A DNA stretch of 64,000 bases from Temnothorax longispinosus (taxonomy: Eukaryota; Arthropoda; Insecta; Hymenoptera; Formicidae). The notes beneath the pieces were generated by a model that saw only the letters and a list, made by a program, of their open reading frames with translations, had not been told where the DNA came from and searched no databases. The stretch covers positions 8,426,399 through 8,490,398 of the forward strand of contig NC_092366.1 in the NCBI RefSeq assembly GCF_030848805.1. Direction: 5' to 3'. The translations under genes and the position numbers were made by a program. This document shows, in pieces, positions 23,496 through 35,344 of this stretch. Each line of letters opens with the position of its first letter. The first letter of the stretch is position 1.

Positions 23496-26400
23496 ACATA
23501 TCTTTAGATACATATTGTTACCATTAATTATAATTTAAAAAATACAGTAGAAAAGCGATGTAAATGTGAAGATGATTGGCACTCTCCTGGTTCCCATGTT
23601 GAAATTTCTCTTCGTCCTCGACGCTAGTAGCCGACGAGCGCGACGATCGCGCTCGCTCACTCAAAAAGGTTGTGATGACCACTAGGGCCTGGTAGATAGG
23701 CAAGCATCACACCCAGGTTGAGTGAGTCCACGCGATCGCCATTACTCCGCCGCCGTCGCCGCTGCTGCTGCTGCTCCTCATCTTCGTCACGTAGCGTTCT
23801 CTCCGGTTTCGAGACTCTTATCTTCTGCTCTCCTCGCTGCTCCCGGCACATGACGAGAATGCTCCCGCGTCTCTTCTCAGTCTCGAAAATTACAGTCACG
23901 ACAGTTTCCGATATATTGCGTGCAGGAAAAACAACGATGCTGCAAATACCGCATTCATCCTTCTCGTATCTCGCTCCAGTTGAGCAATAATTCTCGAATC
24001 AGACAAACTGTAAAATTTTGAGAAAGAAGAGAAAGAAACTAGTATCTGACTGATTTAAATTATTCTTGATAATCTCGCTATTAATAATTTATGGCGAGTA
24101 TGTTTTATCGTTTATGCTGCTTGCTGGCGTTATTTTAAATAATAATTTGCTTCCCAAAGCGCAGTGTGAGAAAAGAATATCTTAAATTAAAGGTACATGA
24201 GAGCGTACTTTGCCGCACTCTATTTTCGCAAGTGGTTGAGCGTTTGGAATGCCGAATAAAAGGATTAAAGCCTCGCGGGGATTAGGAATTTCCAGGAGAT
24301 ACCGAAAGCGTATTTTGTGCAAATCCCCGCAAATTGACCTTACGGCCATGCGATACTTAAGCTATGTGGGTTGACTCTGTGTGAATAGCAGAGAATTTCA
24401 AGCTGTAGGTACCAGATCGCCTGATAAACGTACAGCACGCGATAAGAATGCGGAATGTTTTCAACTTCAGAAAAAAAATAGCGTCTGAACATTATCGTCT
24501 TGACGAAAACAGGACTTCGGAATACAACAAAGAATATTTTGTTCTCAATGAAAAATAGATCTACGTTCGGCTTTAAATAGAAAACTACAAACCTGTCTCC
24601 CGGCATATCAGTTCTTAACAATTAAATCTTTCTCAGTAATCTTTATCTTAAATAAAGTAAAGATTTTTTATTATCAAAAACAATTCATTGAGTCGGTATC
24701 AGATTTCTCTAAGATAATGAGAAGCTTCACTTTCTATATAAAATAAAGTTTCTCAGATAAATAGATTCTTAACAAATTAAAATTGATGAATTAATTTATC
24801 AAGGTATATGTGATTTTTAAAATATACTTTTAATCTTTTCTCTTCCGCTGAACATTTAATTATCACCCAAGACCGATGAAGGGAGAGACTATAATACTTC
24901 GAAGGGAAAGTGATTGAACGTCTCGCAGTTGGTAAAGAAACTGCGGAGACAATGACGGTAAGACGTAAGACGCGAGGATTATGAAGGGAGAGAGAAAGAG
25001 AGAATTTCGGGATTTAGGGATGAAAGAGATTGATCGGTCGCGTTCTTTTCCTCGATAATTAGTCGCCGAGCAATTGGGATATTCTTGAGATTACGGAAAA
25101 TTTCTTTGCTGGCTCCGGCTGATAGTGTTCGCTATATAATCATTTAGCAGAAGATAGATAGGAGAATAGAATGCAAAGGATTCGAAATATGCAATCTGCA
25201 GTCACCCATCGAGACTCACATTAAAAAAGATAACTAGCTTTAATATTTTAATTTGTTAAAGAGCATAAAAATAAGTCAATTACGTAAAAATGCATTTATA
25301 TATGTAATATTTTTATAAATTTTGTTTATATTATTAATTATTTCCTCTATATATTCTGTCGAAAGTATTTAAATTATATTTATTTATTTATTATAACTAA
25401 ATAAATTGGTTGAAAATATTATAAATCAAGTTTATATGATTGCTCATCCTTGTTTTTTAATCCTTATTTTATATTTAACATATATTGTATATATTTTTCT
25501 TAGATATATGCAATTATTTCTCGATAATTGAAGTCTTAAAAATATCTCTCATTTTTTCCGTGTACTGCAAAATTTACGTCAATTTTAAGGAGACATCGTA
25601 GAGAACTGACTTCCTTCTCAAAAGGAAATTTTGATCACGTAAAATTTATTTCAGTTTTAAAAAAAAGTTCATCTCGCAGAAAGTGGCATATTTATTTTCA
25701 AAGGTCGATTAGGAAAATATATGCACGGTACCGACGCAAGGAGAGCATTAACTCAATAATAACTGAAGATCTGGTGAAGGAAGTCGATCCATATTTTGCT
25801 CGCATCCCGGCGCTCCTTAGATATGCTAATTTGAAAGCGACGATAGTCAGGGATCGGAGCGACAAGAGGCAACACGATGACGTCGCCTTACGAAAGTGGC
25901 GTCGTCGTTCGCCAAGTCGCCGAGGTGACAAAAGCTCGTAAGCGAGTAAGGAGAGCGACGCCGGTCAAATAGACGAGATTATACGCGTACAAAGGAATAC
26001 CTAATAAGTAAAATATTTCCGCGGCTTTTGTCGACGGCGCGAATACTCGACGGTATATTTGTCGCCGCCAGCAGCGCTTTCTCGCACGTCTCTACGCTTT
26101 GAGACACACACCTCCTCATTATTCACGGATCGTTAATTGGACGAGGCTGAAATGTCACGAGTACACCATCCGCGAATTCGTGACATTCGTGTGAAAGTGC
26201 GGAATGCCGCGCAAAGTGAGCACGTTCTTGAGTTCGTTATAAACCAGAGTGAAATGTACAGGAGCTGCAAAATGTCACGAATTACAATTATATATGTATC
26301 TATATATCAATGAATTAAAACTCAAATTTTTTTACTTCACAAATCAAACGATGATTGACGTTTCATTATAAGGTCTCACCTCTAAAGTTCCATTTTTAAT

Positions 26401-27412
26401 CAGTCATAGTTTGATTATGCTTCGATGTATTACGCATCAATATTTCAAAAATTACAAATTACACCAATTAATAATAAGACATATTTATTCAGACACACCT
26501 AATTCGTTAAATTTGCCAAGTACTTTATATTCTGATTCTCTAATGGATTAAAACCAGCTTTTGTGTTCGCAGAAACGCAGTTCGACAAACACTGGAATTT
26601 ATGATTAAAAGATAGCGCGTTCTCCCCTCGCGTTTTCGGTTAATGTTACGAGCATCGAAGCTTATTCACGAGAAGCCCGCATAATCGCGAAAGCCCTTCA
26701 AGTTCTCCGGCGAAGTGTCAGCTTTCGTGCCCTCCGACGTGACTCTGAACCCTCCGTCATTTCGCTTCGTGTTCCTTCTGGTGTTCTTCGAACGCAAAAA
26801 AGTTATACGCGCGTACCTCGATCGAGACACATTTTGTCAATGAGACGAAATGCGATACGCGTTGAAGGGCTAAAGGGCTGTCTTTCCCGTCGCCGTTGCA
26901 GCAGCGAGGGGTGAATCATCGGGCGAAAGTCCTGAGATTTTTCGCGCGTTTCTGACTCGAGTGTAATAAGAAAAACCGGGAGATTTTATGCTTCGCGCAC
27001 ATTTGTATCTCGTGAACGTTTCGCGTTTTGCATACATTATACATGCGGCAAAATTGAATAATGTCGCGTTGGGGACGTCGTGTTTCGACATCGCAATATC
27101 GCGTTTATGCTTGTCATTATGCTGCGTGCCGCCAGGGTGATTTACTGACTATCGAAACGAGAACGCGGACGTTAATCTAAATGTCCCTTTACCCGTTTCT
27201 GTAATAGTATCCATTGGTGATGTCATACACAAAAGATGAAAATTAAAAAACCAGCAGCTTGTAAAGTTAATTTTTTAAAACCAGCTAAATTAGATAAAGT
27301 AATATTTAATATATATAAAATTGTCGGAAACAATAATTTGCCGGTGGCGTTTTGGAACTTGATAACAATTATAACCATTAAAATATTACATTGTATTTAA
27401 ATAAGATAAAAA
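23496..27412. other. Non-coding stretch, no gene seen
   Basis: CpG-rich patches lie at 23600-23960 (with a short CTG run near 23761), 25700-26120 and 26600-27180. Long AT-rich DNA lies at 24620-24850 and 25210-25560. No exon is recognised; frames of 70-93 codons have no domain I know. Confidence 0.5.
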
Positions 27413-27772
27413 TGTTGTTGCTATTCAACTTAAAATAGCGTGGGTTCTCTAAAAGGTATGCAGGATTCGAGATAATTCTTATTCCAAAGAGAATTTATTT
27501 TGTCACTTCACTTACAACAATACTTACAGTTAAATTTATACAACACTAGCAAGTGACTGCGTCGTAAAATACGGTGTACTGAGATCTTGAACTTGAACTG
27601 TTGAGGAACTACTGGCAACTGCTGCTGCAGTCTGAGAGACCTCCTTTTATAAGACAAAAAGGGTCTATCGCTTTTCCGGGAAGTTCTAATCTAGATGATT
27701 CATCTTAAAGGTTTTTCTAAAGTTATTCTAAGGATATGCGTTCCTAAGATAGGTACGTGAACGACGGTCACA
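27413..27772 (-). mobile_element. Candidate solo LTR of a retrotransposon
   Basis: Read on the minus strand, the block starts TGTGACCGTCGTTCACG at 27772 and passes a TATA box TATAAAAG (27651-27644). It then runs through a CAG-rich presumed start region and an AATAAA polyadenylation signal (27499-27494), and can end in CAACAACA at 27413. TG...CA ends with TATA and AATAAA in order are what an insect LTR of about 360 bp should show. There is no clear target-site duplication, no second LTR, and no primer-binding site or pol region next to it. It could instead be an ordinary promoter region. The 3' boundary is uncertain. Confidence 0.35.
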
Positions 27773-30049
27773 GATATAATTCAATATAATATTTGAATAA
27801 GTAAAATAAACAATAAATATCATCAATAAACCACGTTTAAAAATAATATCACAAAACAACTTCTATTATTTAAATATGTACGTAATTAATAAAATAAATT
27901 TACGTATCACTTCGATGTTTGAACAACTAAAATTATATGTGAATATAACCATAGCCATCGAGATAGTCGTTTGTCATTTTTCTCGAAATACCAATTATCA
28001 AATTTTCCTATTATTCTTGTAAAAAAATTTTCGTGAATAATATATAACTTATCAGAATATTTGGCGTTTGAATGAACTGAATTAAGGAAATGCGGTTGCC
28101 ATGTCAACATACTTGTAGAAAAATGTAAGTCATAGAATTATACGTATTTCAAAAAAAAAACAACAGTAATCCACTCAGCTTATGGCGCAGGCGAGAGAAT
28201 CCCCTGAAAGTAATCGCGGGCGACCGAATAAATCGCGGCAAAAACATTGCGATGTTCCAACACGCTGACATTCTCCATAAAGAAAAAGACCAAAAAAAAT
28301 TGAACTCGGCGGCTACAGAAGTCGCATATATCACCTCGTCCGCCATTGTTCGAGAATGTCACATTAGCGCGACCGGAGAAAAACTGTATCTCGCCGGGCA
28401 GTTTTGCATCGAGTTGTCGGATGTACCTTCGTTAGGAATCGCGGTATTTTCCGCGCGCTCGACGATCGATCCCTTCGGTCTATTCAAGCCAAATCCGATT
28501 GGAATATTCGATTGATGTCTCGCGAAGAATTTCACGGAGAAGTTTCAGTTTTTCAGTAAATAATCTCTATTATTTCACGAATAACAGAATAACAATAATC
28601 AACTTATAATTTCAGAGAATTCAGCGGTTACTTAGTTATCTCGATTTATTGAATAATTCAATTCATCCGAAAACGAGAGACCGACGCGCCTCCGTGAAGA
28701 GAAATCACGGTGGTTTTTAGGCGAGGCGATAATCATCGGCGATATTACGAAGGTCGACAATTAGAAGTCGCGAAAAAGGGCAGAACAAGTTAGTCAGACG
28801 AAAGGCGACCGGCATCGACGTAGAAGAGTTTAATGATCACCGCACCGCGGCATTAATTAAGTTAATGCCCGTTAAAGGGTGCGCTAGCAATCTTGGAACG
28901 CTATTACGAGGTATATCGTGTATACCTACACGCAAAATCGAGACGAGAAAGTAGTGAGGAAAGTCGTCGTCCCCGAAAAAAAGCAAGAGGAACAAAAAAT
29001 CCACCCGAAAAGCGAGAACGCGATTTTCTTTCTTTAACATATTCCGCATGCAATAATTTTTCGCTCTTCTTTTCGCGCTCTAAGCCTTTGATTACAAAAG
29101 TCGTTACTACTGCACAAGTACGTATCTTGTCCTCCACGTCGTTGAAATTATTATTAGTATTATTATCCTTCTTCAGTTCTCTGCTTTCTTGCGAACGAGA
29201 AATGCATTAAAGTAAGCAAACACTGTATGTACATATACTTTTTCGTTATTTACATGTTGGTGTACTCTGGGATAAACAACGCAGCTTAACAATACCTTTT
29301 TGATCATTGCGAAGTTTTCCGCCGAGACCGTTACGAATTAATTACACTGCAAATTTGCACGGGCAATTGTAATCCCGAGACACGGACGTCGCCGTCGGTC
29401 GTCATATCATCGTGCGATATATTGCAATACACGGTGGAATCGCGGCGCGGTGCGCCGTCGTGGCAGGTAACCGGCCACGTAATCCGAGCTTAATGTTCAA
29501 TGCACAATGCGCGAGCGAATCGCTTGCTTATAACCCCTCCCCCCCGTGAAAGCTCTTTGTCAAGTAACGTGTATTGCATTTCGCGACTTGGCTGTAGATG
29601 GCTGCTCGTCTGGCGCGTTATTGTAACCGGAAATTGTGTCTCTCCCTCTCTCTGAAATTATACCCGCCCAGACGACTCCGTGAGAACGTAATCCCGCTAA
29701 AACAGAGAGAAAGAAAGAGAGATAGAGAGAGAGAGAGAGAGGGAGGGAGGGAGGGAGAAAAAAAGGAGAGGGAGAGTGAGAATACCGACATCGCGTTAGA
29801 TTATTACACATTTTACAGCGCATGTTAAAACGGCAACTGTAACGGTGTGCACTGTGTTCAATTTCCGTGAAACTCGGGCACACTAACAATAAATAATATA
29901 CACAATATTGTTCCCCTGAGCACGTCCCCACCTCCGCCGTTCAATTTTCCACCTCAAAAGTCAAGCTGTTTCAAAAATTAGAGTTTATACGGATCTCGTT
30001 AAATTTGTTACATATAAGTTACATTGGATAAAATATAAATTTTGTCGAA
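27773..30049. other. Non-coding stretch, no gene seen
   Basis: AT-rich near 27780-28100, with CpG-rich patches at 28180-28520, 28680-29010 and 29300-29540. A palindrome GGCATTAATTAAGTTAATGCC lies at 28849-28869. A purine-rich tract at 29704-29775 is listed separately. No exon recognised. Confidence 0.5.
29704..29775. repeat. (GA)n / (GGGA)n purine tract
   Basis: GAGA, then AGAGAGAT, then a GA run, then four GGGA units and an A-run, all on one strand. Confidence 0.9.
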
Positions 30050-30217
30050 TTGTGTCATTTTTTTCTTTTTTCTTATTTAATTAAATGTCTTTAATTAATT
30101 CCCGAAAAAAATCGGGAAGAAACTTTTACCAATTTGTGTCACTTCCTTTTTCTTATTTAATTAAATGTCTTTAATTAATTCCCGAAAAAAAATTGGGAAG
30201 AAACTTTTACCAATTTT
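30050..30217. repeat. 84-bp tandem duplication
   Basis: The segment from TTGTGTCA at 30050 repeats at 30134 with a period of 84 bp and only a few changes. Each unit contains TTATTTAATTAAATGTC, TTTAATTAATTCCCG and a small inverted repeat CCCGA(A)nTCGGG. Two copies only. High identity suggests a recent duplication. Confidence 0.85.
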
Positions 30218-31409
30218 TGCGATAGGAAGTTAAGTATCTAAGTATCCGAATAATCAACGGTTAGGAAAACGTAACGGTGACCATAAATCGGGTAAATTGC
30301 CACGAGCTCGGGGCAATTTATTTACCGGTAGTTTGTAATTTTTTTTCAACGCTTCTGGGCGCCGCAAACGAACAAACTTCGTAAACTCCGTAAAGAGATT
30401 CGAGCCATAAGCGAATTAAGTGCAACGAGATAAGGTCAGCGTCCATCCCATACAGGATGCTCCAAAAGAGATACGCCGCGACGGAGAACGGACGCGATAA
30501 ACTCGCGGTAATTTATCAAACTGTCCATCCATTTTCATTAAACTCAACCGAATTTTCCGTCGCTGCTAAATTATCTCCGTTTCTTTAAGTTATATATGCT
30601 AGGTCAGTTGCCTTTCTAGTTTCGCTGTTAGATATAGATGTCGAAAAACTATATTTGGTACAATCAATAGCACGTCGTGAAAAGTTCAGCGACTAAATCG
30701 ATAAAATATAAGATAAAATAAAATACGGGATGCTTCATTTCGGGAGAAGCTACATCAAATCGCAAACAATTATCTAAACTGAGTATTATCAATTGATTTT
30801 AATTTTAATTCGTTCCAGCAAATCTAATCTTATTTTTCAAAAATCTGTGCACCGTTAAAAATCGTTACGAAAATTAATCAAAGTCATGACTCGTTACTTT
30901 CCGTTTCTAAAGGAAAGCTTTTTCTCTTCTTCTCTCTCATTCTATTTGCGACATAAATACCATAAATAACAGTAAAAATAAATTTCCAAAAAGTAAGAGC
31001 AACAGACTGACGTACCTACGATAAATATGAGTGAAATATTTATATCGTAAATATACACACACTGACTGACATAAAGCCCTCTCAATAGCATATATCACCT
31101 TGCTCGGAGAATGGCTCGCGTCGAATTGCATCGCGAGATATATATGGAACGAATATAAAAGATATGATGTAATCAGATAAGAAGTCGCACGATCCGATCG
31201 GCAAGTGTCGCGATGTTAGACTCGATGCGTGCTGCATATTGCAACGCGTTCCTGCGAAGGAGCTTGCGAGCGAAAACACACAGTATAGAGCATAGCGAAT
31301 GCAGGCGACACGTCGGAGACAGGTGACGTGCAAACATAAGTTAAGGAGCAGTATCGCTGGGATACACACCGAGGACCTCTTCCATCTAAAGGAAAGCGAG
31401 GTACGCGAG
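30218..31409. other. Non-coding stretch, no gene seen
   Basis: Mixed-composition DNA, AT-rich at 30570-31060. Nothing recognisable as an exon, repeat family or RNA gene. Confidence 0.45.
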
Positions 31410-31601
31410 ATGACTATTTTATATCCCTGCCAATACGCCACTACGACGCGGACGACGCTGACGATGTTGCTGTTGCTGCAGTTTTCCGCGCTCAACGCGG
31501 TGCAACAGGGGGATAACATCGACGAAGCAACACGCGCCACGATTTCTGTTTTAATCTTCCGACGAGGTACGAAGAGCATAAAAGCGCACGTCCGTCGCTG
31601 A
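31410..31601 (+). CDS. Weak candidate: small secreted peptide or signal-peptide first exon
   Basis: I do not recognise this sequence as a known gene. An ATG at 31410 opens 63 codons. Residues 19-30 (MLLLLQFSALNA) form a signal-peptide-like hydrophobic core with a plausible cleavage after ALNA. A polar stretch follows (QQGDNIDEATRAT), and then a basic tail with RR pairs before the stop at 31601. Alternatively the frame is a first coding exon that leaves through a GAG|GTACGA donor at 31566/31567. The frame also extends upstream to another ATG at 31299. Against it: the minus strand is also open across the region (31082-31579), the local DNA is CpG-rich, and no homologue comes to mind. No promoter or polyadenylation signal was identified. 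Confidence 0.2.
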   Translation: MTILYPCQYATTTRTTLTMLLLLQFSALNAVQQGDNIDEATRATISVLIFRRGTKSIKAHVRR

Positions 31602-31872
31602 GAAGTGTTATCGATTCGCCCCCGCCGTAATGTTCAATGTTGTGTCGAGGCTTTGTACCGCGCTTGCAACCGCAGGTTGCCTATTAAAGCGAGCTTTATT
31701 TCTTACCGAATGGAACAAACCGGAACAAATCGTCACTACCACCACCGTACCGAGAACAAAGCGATATTCGATGCATTTTACCGAGGAAATAATTTGTGAC
31801 AATCAATAATGTAATAAAGTAATATAATAAGAGAGGAATTTTTATGTAAAATTGATCCACAATTTGTCTGAC
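31602..31872. other. Non-coding stretch, no gene seen
   Basis: No recognisable feature. Confidence 0.4.
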
Positions 31873-32150
31873 ACTCTCTAAAAGTCGAAGAGTAAAATAT
31901 CACTGAAATAGATGTTAGAGTGAAATTTACCAATTAATCTTTAATGAATTGTGATTCATTATAGCTTTACAGTGAAATGTATCACTCCGATAGAGTAGCC
32001 ACTCTAAAAATTTGAGTGAAAAATTCACTTATACTTTATTAGTGCCCGAATTTACTCAAATTGGAGTGATGATCTTTTAGAGTGACTATCGCATTCACTA
32101 TAATATATATTATAGTGGCGAAACACACTATTCTATGAGATTTAGAGAGT
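31873..32150 (+). mobile_element. Family A MITE, copy 4 (internally deleted)
   Basis: A 278-bp copy with both termini (ACTCTCTAAAAGTCGAAGAG and GAGATTTAGAGAGT). Compared with copies 2 and 3 it lacks about 160 bp of the left half, including the GAGCCTGTGCACTT block and the TATAAGTTGGAGT block. The right half is retained: GTATCACTCCGATAGAGTAG and TAGTGCCCGAATTTACTC. Confidence 0.85.
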
Positions 32151-34018
32151 ACGCGACCATTTCTTCTATTGGATCAATAATTGCAAACGGTCTTCTTTTA
32201 TAATTTTCGGTTAATGTATCTGGTGAGAGAAATATCTTTCTAAATATCAAAAACTCAGTCAAAAACTGTTAGGTATGTCGATTTTTATTATCGCCACTCG
32301 TGCCGGCGCAAAAGCGTTGCCAATAATCGGAAACTTCCGTGAGAAGACACATGTCAGCACTCGCGATTGAAACGCTTTTCACAGCGAACAGTTTTATTCT
32401 CGATGTAAGAAGGACGGCTCGGCGGAGTTTACAAACGGTTTACAGAAGCAGCCGCCGTTAATAATTCCGTAGTAAGAGCGTCTTTATCACGGGAGAAACT
32501 TTCAAGCCACTCGATCGCTTCCTGCGTCGAACGGACTGCCGGACTCGGCTGTGAAAACTGCACGCTATTTCAACGAGGCGATACTAATATTTTTATTTAT
32601 CTTGCAAAAAAATATTAGCTCCGAGTATCGAGCTTTTGAAGTTTTCTAGAATGTTTCCTAAAGTCTTCTTAATTTCGAATTATATCTAATATCGAAATTA
32701 AATTCACGGGAAAAACGACTTAATAAACAAACTATTAAAATTATATTAAAGTCAAGTATATTAAAAATGATCTAAATTAATAATCAATTAAGTTACATAA
32801 AATAATTAATTAAATGAGAACATGTATATGTGTGGAAAAAAGATATTACCTACAAACTTTTCGTGAAAACATGGAGGAAGATCTCAAATTTTTATCATCT
32901 TGAGTATATTTTTCTTAAAAATAATTATTCCCCCAAAAAGTGAACATTTAAAGAAATGTAATAATAGAGGTTTTCGCGATGCAAAGATTATATTTCTTAA
33001 AAATACGATATAAGTTCTGCATATATTTCTAATCGAATGAAAGAGCTTTATAAAGTAAAAGAAAAATGAAATAAGAAATTCAATTTGACTTAACGTCGCG
33101 CGTCATTCTATCAAAATAATCAAATAATTCGATCAAAGTCTGAAAAAAAGCTCTCTCGTTTAAAGGTAAGTTCCTAAATTAAAATGGACTCGCGAGCTTT
33201 TTCGCGATGGCGGAAGCGAAAACGCTATTACGCACCGACACGTATCACTATTCGACATACATAATTGAATCGAGAGTCTCACAAAGAGCGGCGGCGGGCG
33301 GCGAGCGGCGGCGCGGGAGCTTAATGGACGAACGGTTCTCGCTTTAAGCTCTGAAAGCGTGTAAGGGCGACGGGCCAAATTGATGGGTACACGAGCGGCG
33401 ACGATGACGACGCGACGCTTCGACAACGCTTGTCGTCGAGAGCGGATTCACGCAGCGCGAGGTAGACGGACGAAAAGGACGGAGGGATGCAACAGCTAGG
33501 GATGCAGCAAGCTCGCAAGTTGAGGAGCGGCGGGGATGACCGCAGCAGCCGCGTGTCTCGAAGACGCGCAATAACTAAGGACTAAATTAAATTAAAAGCC
33601 CTCGGTGGCGGACGATCCTTCGCGCGCGCTTTCCTGTAGGCTTTCAAGTAATTAGGTCGTCCACCCGCAAGGAGACACCTCCCTCTCTCTCCCTCTCTCC
33701 AAGACATTATATCACGATGGCTCGCGCGGTGTGCGATAAAGTTACGTCATTTTCTAAAGGAGTCAAGATACCGATAGCTTCCGGATTTGACGCCCAAGGA
33801 ATGTGAGAAACCGAATATTGAGATTTGCAAATTAATTCACTAGACGAATTTCATTGGAAGTGAATAATAAATTCGTAAAGTTCAGATTCAAAATAATTTA
33901 CATAACGAGAAAAAAAACAATTTCTATAAAATTTAAAAGAAATAATCTTTGTAAATTAAGAATAATTTAATAAGAAGAAAACCATCCAGCGAATCTAGGA
34001 AAATTATAATAGAAGTAA
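32151..34018. other. Non-coding stretch, no gene seen
   Basis: AT-rich at 32580-33160 and 33790-34018, with a CpG-rich patch at 33180-33620 containing CGGCG runs. Overlapping frames on the minus strand between 33160 and 33571 have no recognisable domain. Confidence 0.5.
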
Positions 34019-35044
34019 GGTAAATGTCCCTATGGCCGACCATGTTCCCTCTACCGACCACTTTGACGTGAAACGTTATTTACGAGGCTGCCGATTCATC
34101 AATACGTTGATTAGTGGAGTAAAAAAATTCCGAAATTCGTACAGTACAAAAGAATTATAACGTGCAGAATAAGTACAATAAGTAGATATATTTTTTTCGC
34201 ATTTCTTGCCGCACGTCATCATCCACGCGTATTCTTAAGAGTGAGGTTAAGAATTGTCGGTCGCCTAAATAGTCCGTATTTCGTTCAAAATCCTTTTGTA
34301 AAGAATAAATCGAACGCTAAATGGTTCGTTACAGTTTGATTGCCATATTCAGAAAAAAAATCAGTCAAAAACTGTCATTTTTTTTATTTATTCGATGGTC
34401 GAGGTTAGACACAGCAAAACGCCTGCATGTCCCCAGTACCGTACACGTAAACGTCAGTGTATTGTCGAACACTAAAATATCTGTAAAAAATATTATAAAT
34501 TTTGTTGTTCGATCATAAATGCTGTAGAGTTTATGATCGAAGTCTGCGTACATGACAATAATTTATTCCTTCTACCGACCAGCTGTGCCCAATTCCGACC
34601 GGGCATGCTCTCATTGCCGGCCACCTTTTATCAGAGCATGCAGATCTGCTACGCAGATTACATTTCGCAGAGATATCTATAGATTTTTGTGACTGGCGGT
34701 AAAGAAATGAGAAAAAAATTATAATCTTTTATGTTTATTTTTCGTTTGAAACCTTCGCGCTGCATGCTCTGCATGCTCTGATAAAAGGTGGTCGGCAATG
34801 GGGGCATGCCCGGTCGGAATTGGGCACAGCTGGTCGGTAGAGGGGGCACGCACTAGTGCGCCTTTATTCTTCTTTATCTAGAAAAATATTTGACAGAATG
34901 GATTGAGTCTACGATTTTTGGAAAGTGCATGGATGAAGCTATCCACCAGTATAAAACTCTTTATCAAATTTATTTTCGTCACGCTTGACAACGCCATTCT
35001 TTTGTTTGGTCGGCCTTATAGGTGTCGGGCATAGGAATATTTAT
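34019..35044. mobile_element. DNA transposon with symmetric CCGACC motifs
   Basis: A non-autonomous element of about 1026 bp. The left end reads GGTAAATGTCCCTATGGCCG and the right end, on the other strand, AGATAAATATTCCTATGCCC; both then carry a CCGACC motif. An inner inverted repeat of about 75 bp (34566-34643 against 34769-34846) makes a second nested hairpin. CCGACC occurs in forward orientation on the left (34037, 34053, 34574, 34594) and as GGTCGG on the right (about 34790, 34812, 34832, 35008). The end sequence recalls pogo/Tigger-type termini, but that is a weak resemblance. No transposase frame is present. Confidence 0.75.
34566..34846. repeat. Inner long inverted repeat of the 34-35 kb element
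   Basis: The left arm includes CTACCGACCAGCTGTGCCCA and ATTCCGACCGGGCATG; the right arm is its near-perfect reverse complement. A loop of about 125 nt separates the arms. An RNA from this block would fold into a long stem. It may be a smaller relative inserted inside the outer element, or a palindromic duplication of its end. Confidence 0.8.
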
Positions 35045-35118
35045 CTTAATTATAAGTTCAATAAATCAATAATTGAGGAATAAATTAATATCAAGCGAGG
35101 TCCAAATCCTAAATAATT

Positions 35119-35344
35119 AGAGTTCCTATAATAAGAGTTAAGCCAATGTGGTGACGATTTTTGATTGGTCCCGTCATATGTTTCAGCCAAGTTAGTGAGA
35201 GTGAGACAAGCTGTAAGTGAGAGTGAGACAAAGCTATCATGATCGTCATATGCTTCAGCCAAGAAGTTAGTGGGAGTGAGACAAAGCTATAACATTTGGC
35301 TGTACATGGCGGCGGTTTGTCCTAACTCTTATTATAGGAACTCT
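35119..35344. mobile_element. 226-bp MITE with AGAGTTCCTATAATAAGAG ends
   Basis: Left terminus AGAGTTCCTATAATAAGAGT and right terminus ACTCTTATTATAGGAACTCT are perfect inverted repeats, embedded in AT-rich flanks with possible TA targets. Inside, a direct repeat occurs at about 35172 and 35245 (GTCATATGTTTCAGCCAAG and GTCATATGCTTCAGCCAAG), followed by several GTGAGAGTGAGACAA units. No coding capacity. Superfamily is unassigned. Confidence 0.85.

Noticed and set aside
31082..31579. 165-codon open frame on the minus strand
   Set aside because: No recognisable domain, Cys/Ser/Arg-rich composition of translated GC-rich DNA, and overlap with an equally open plus-strand frame.
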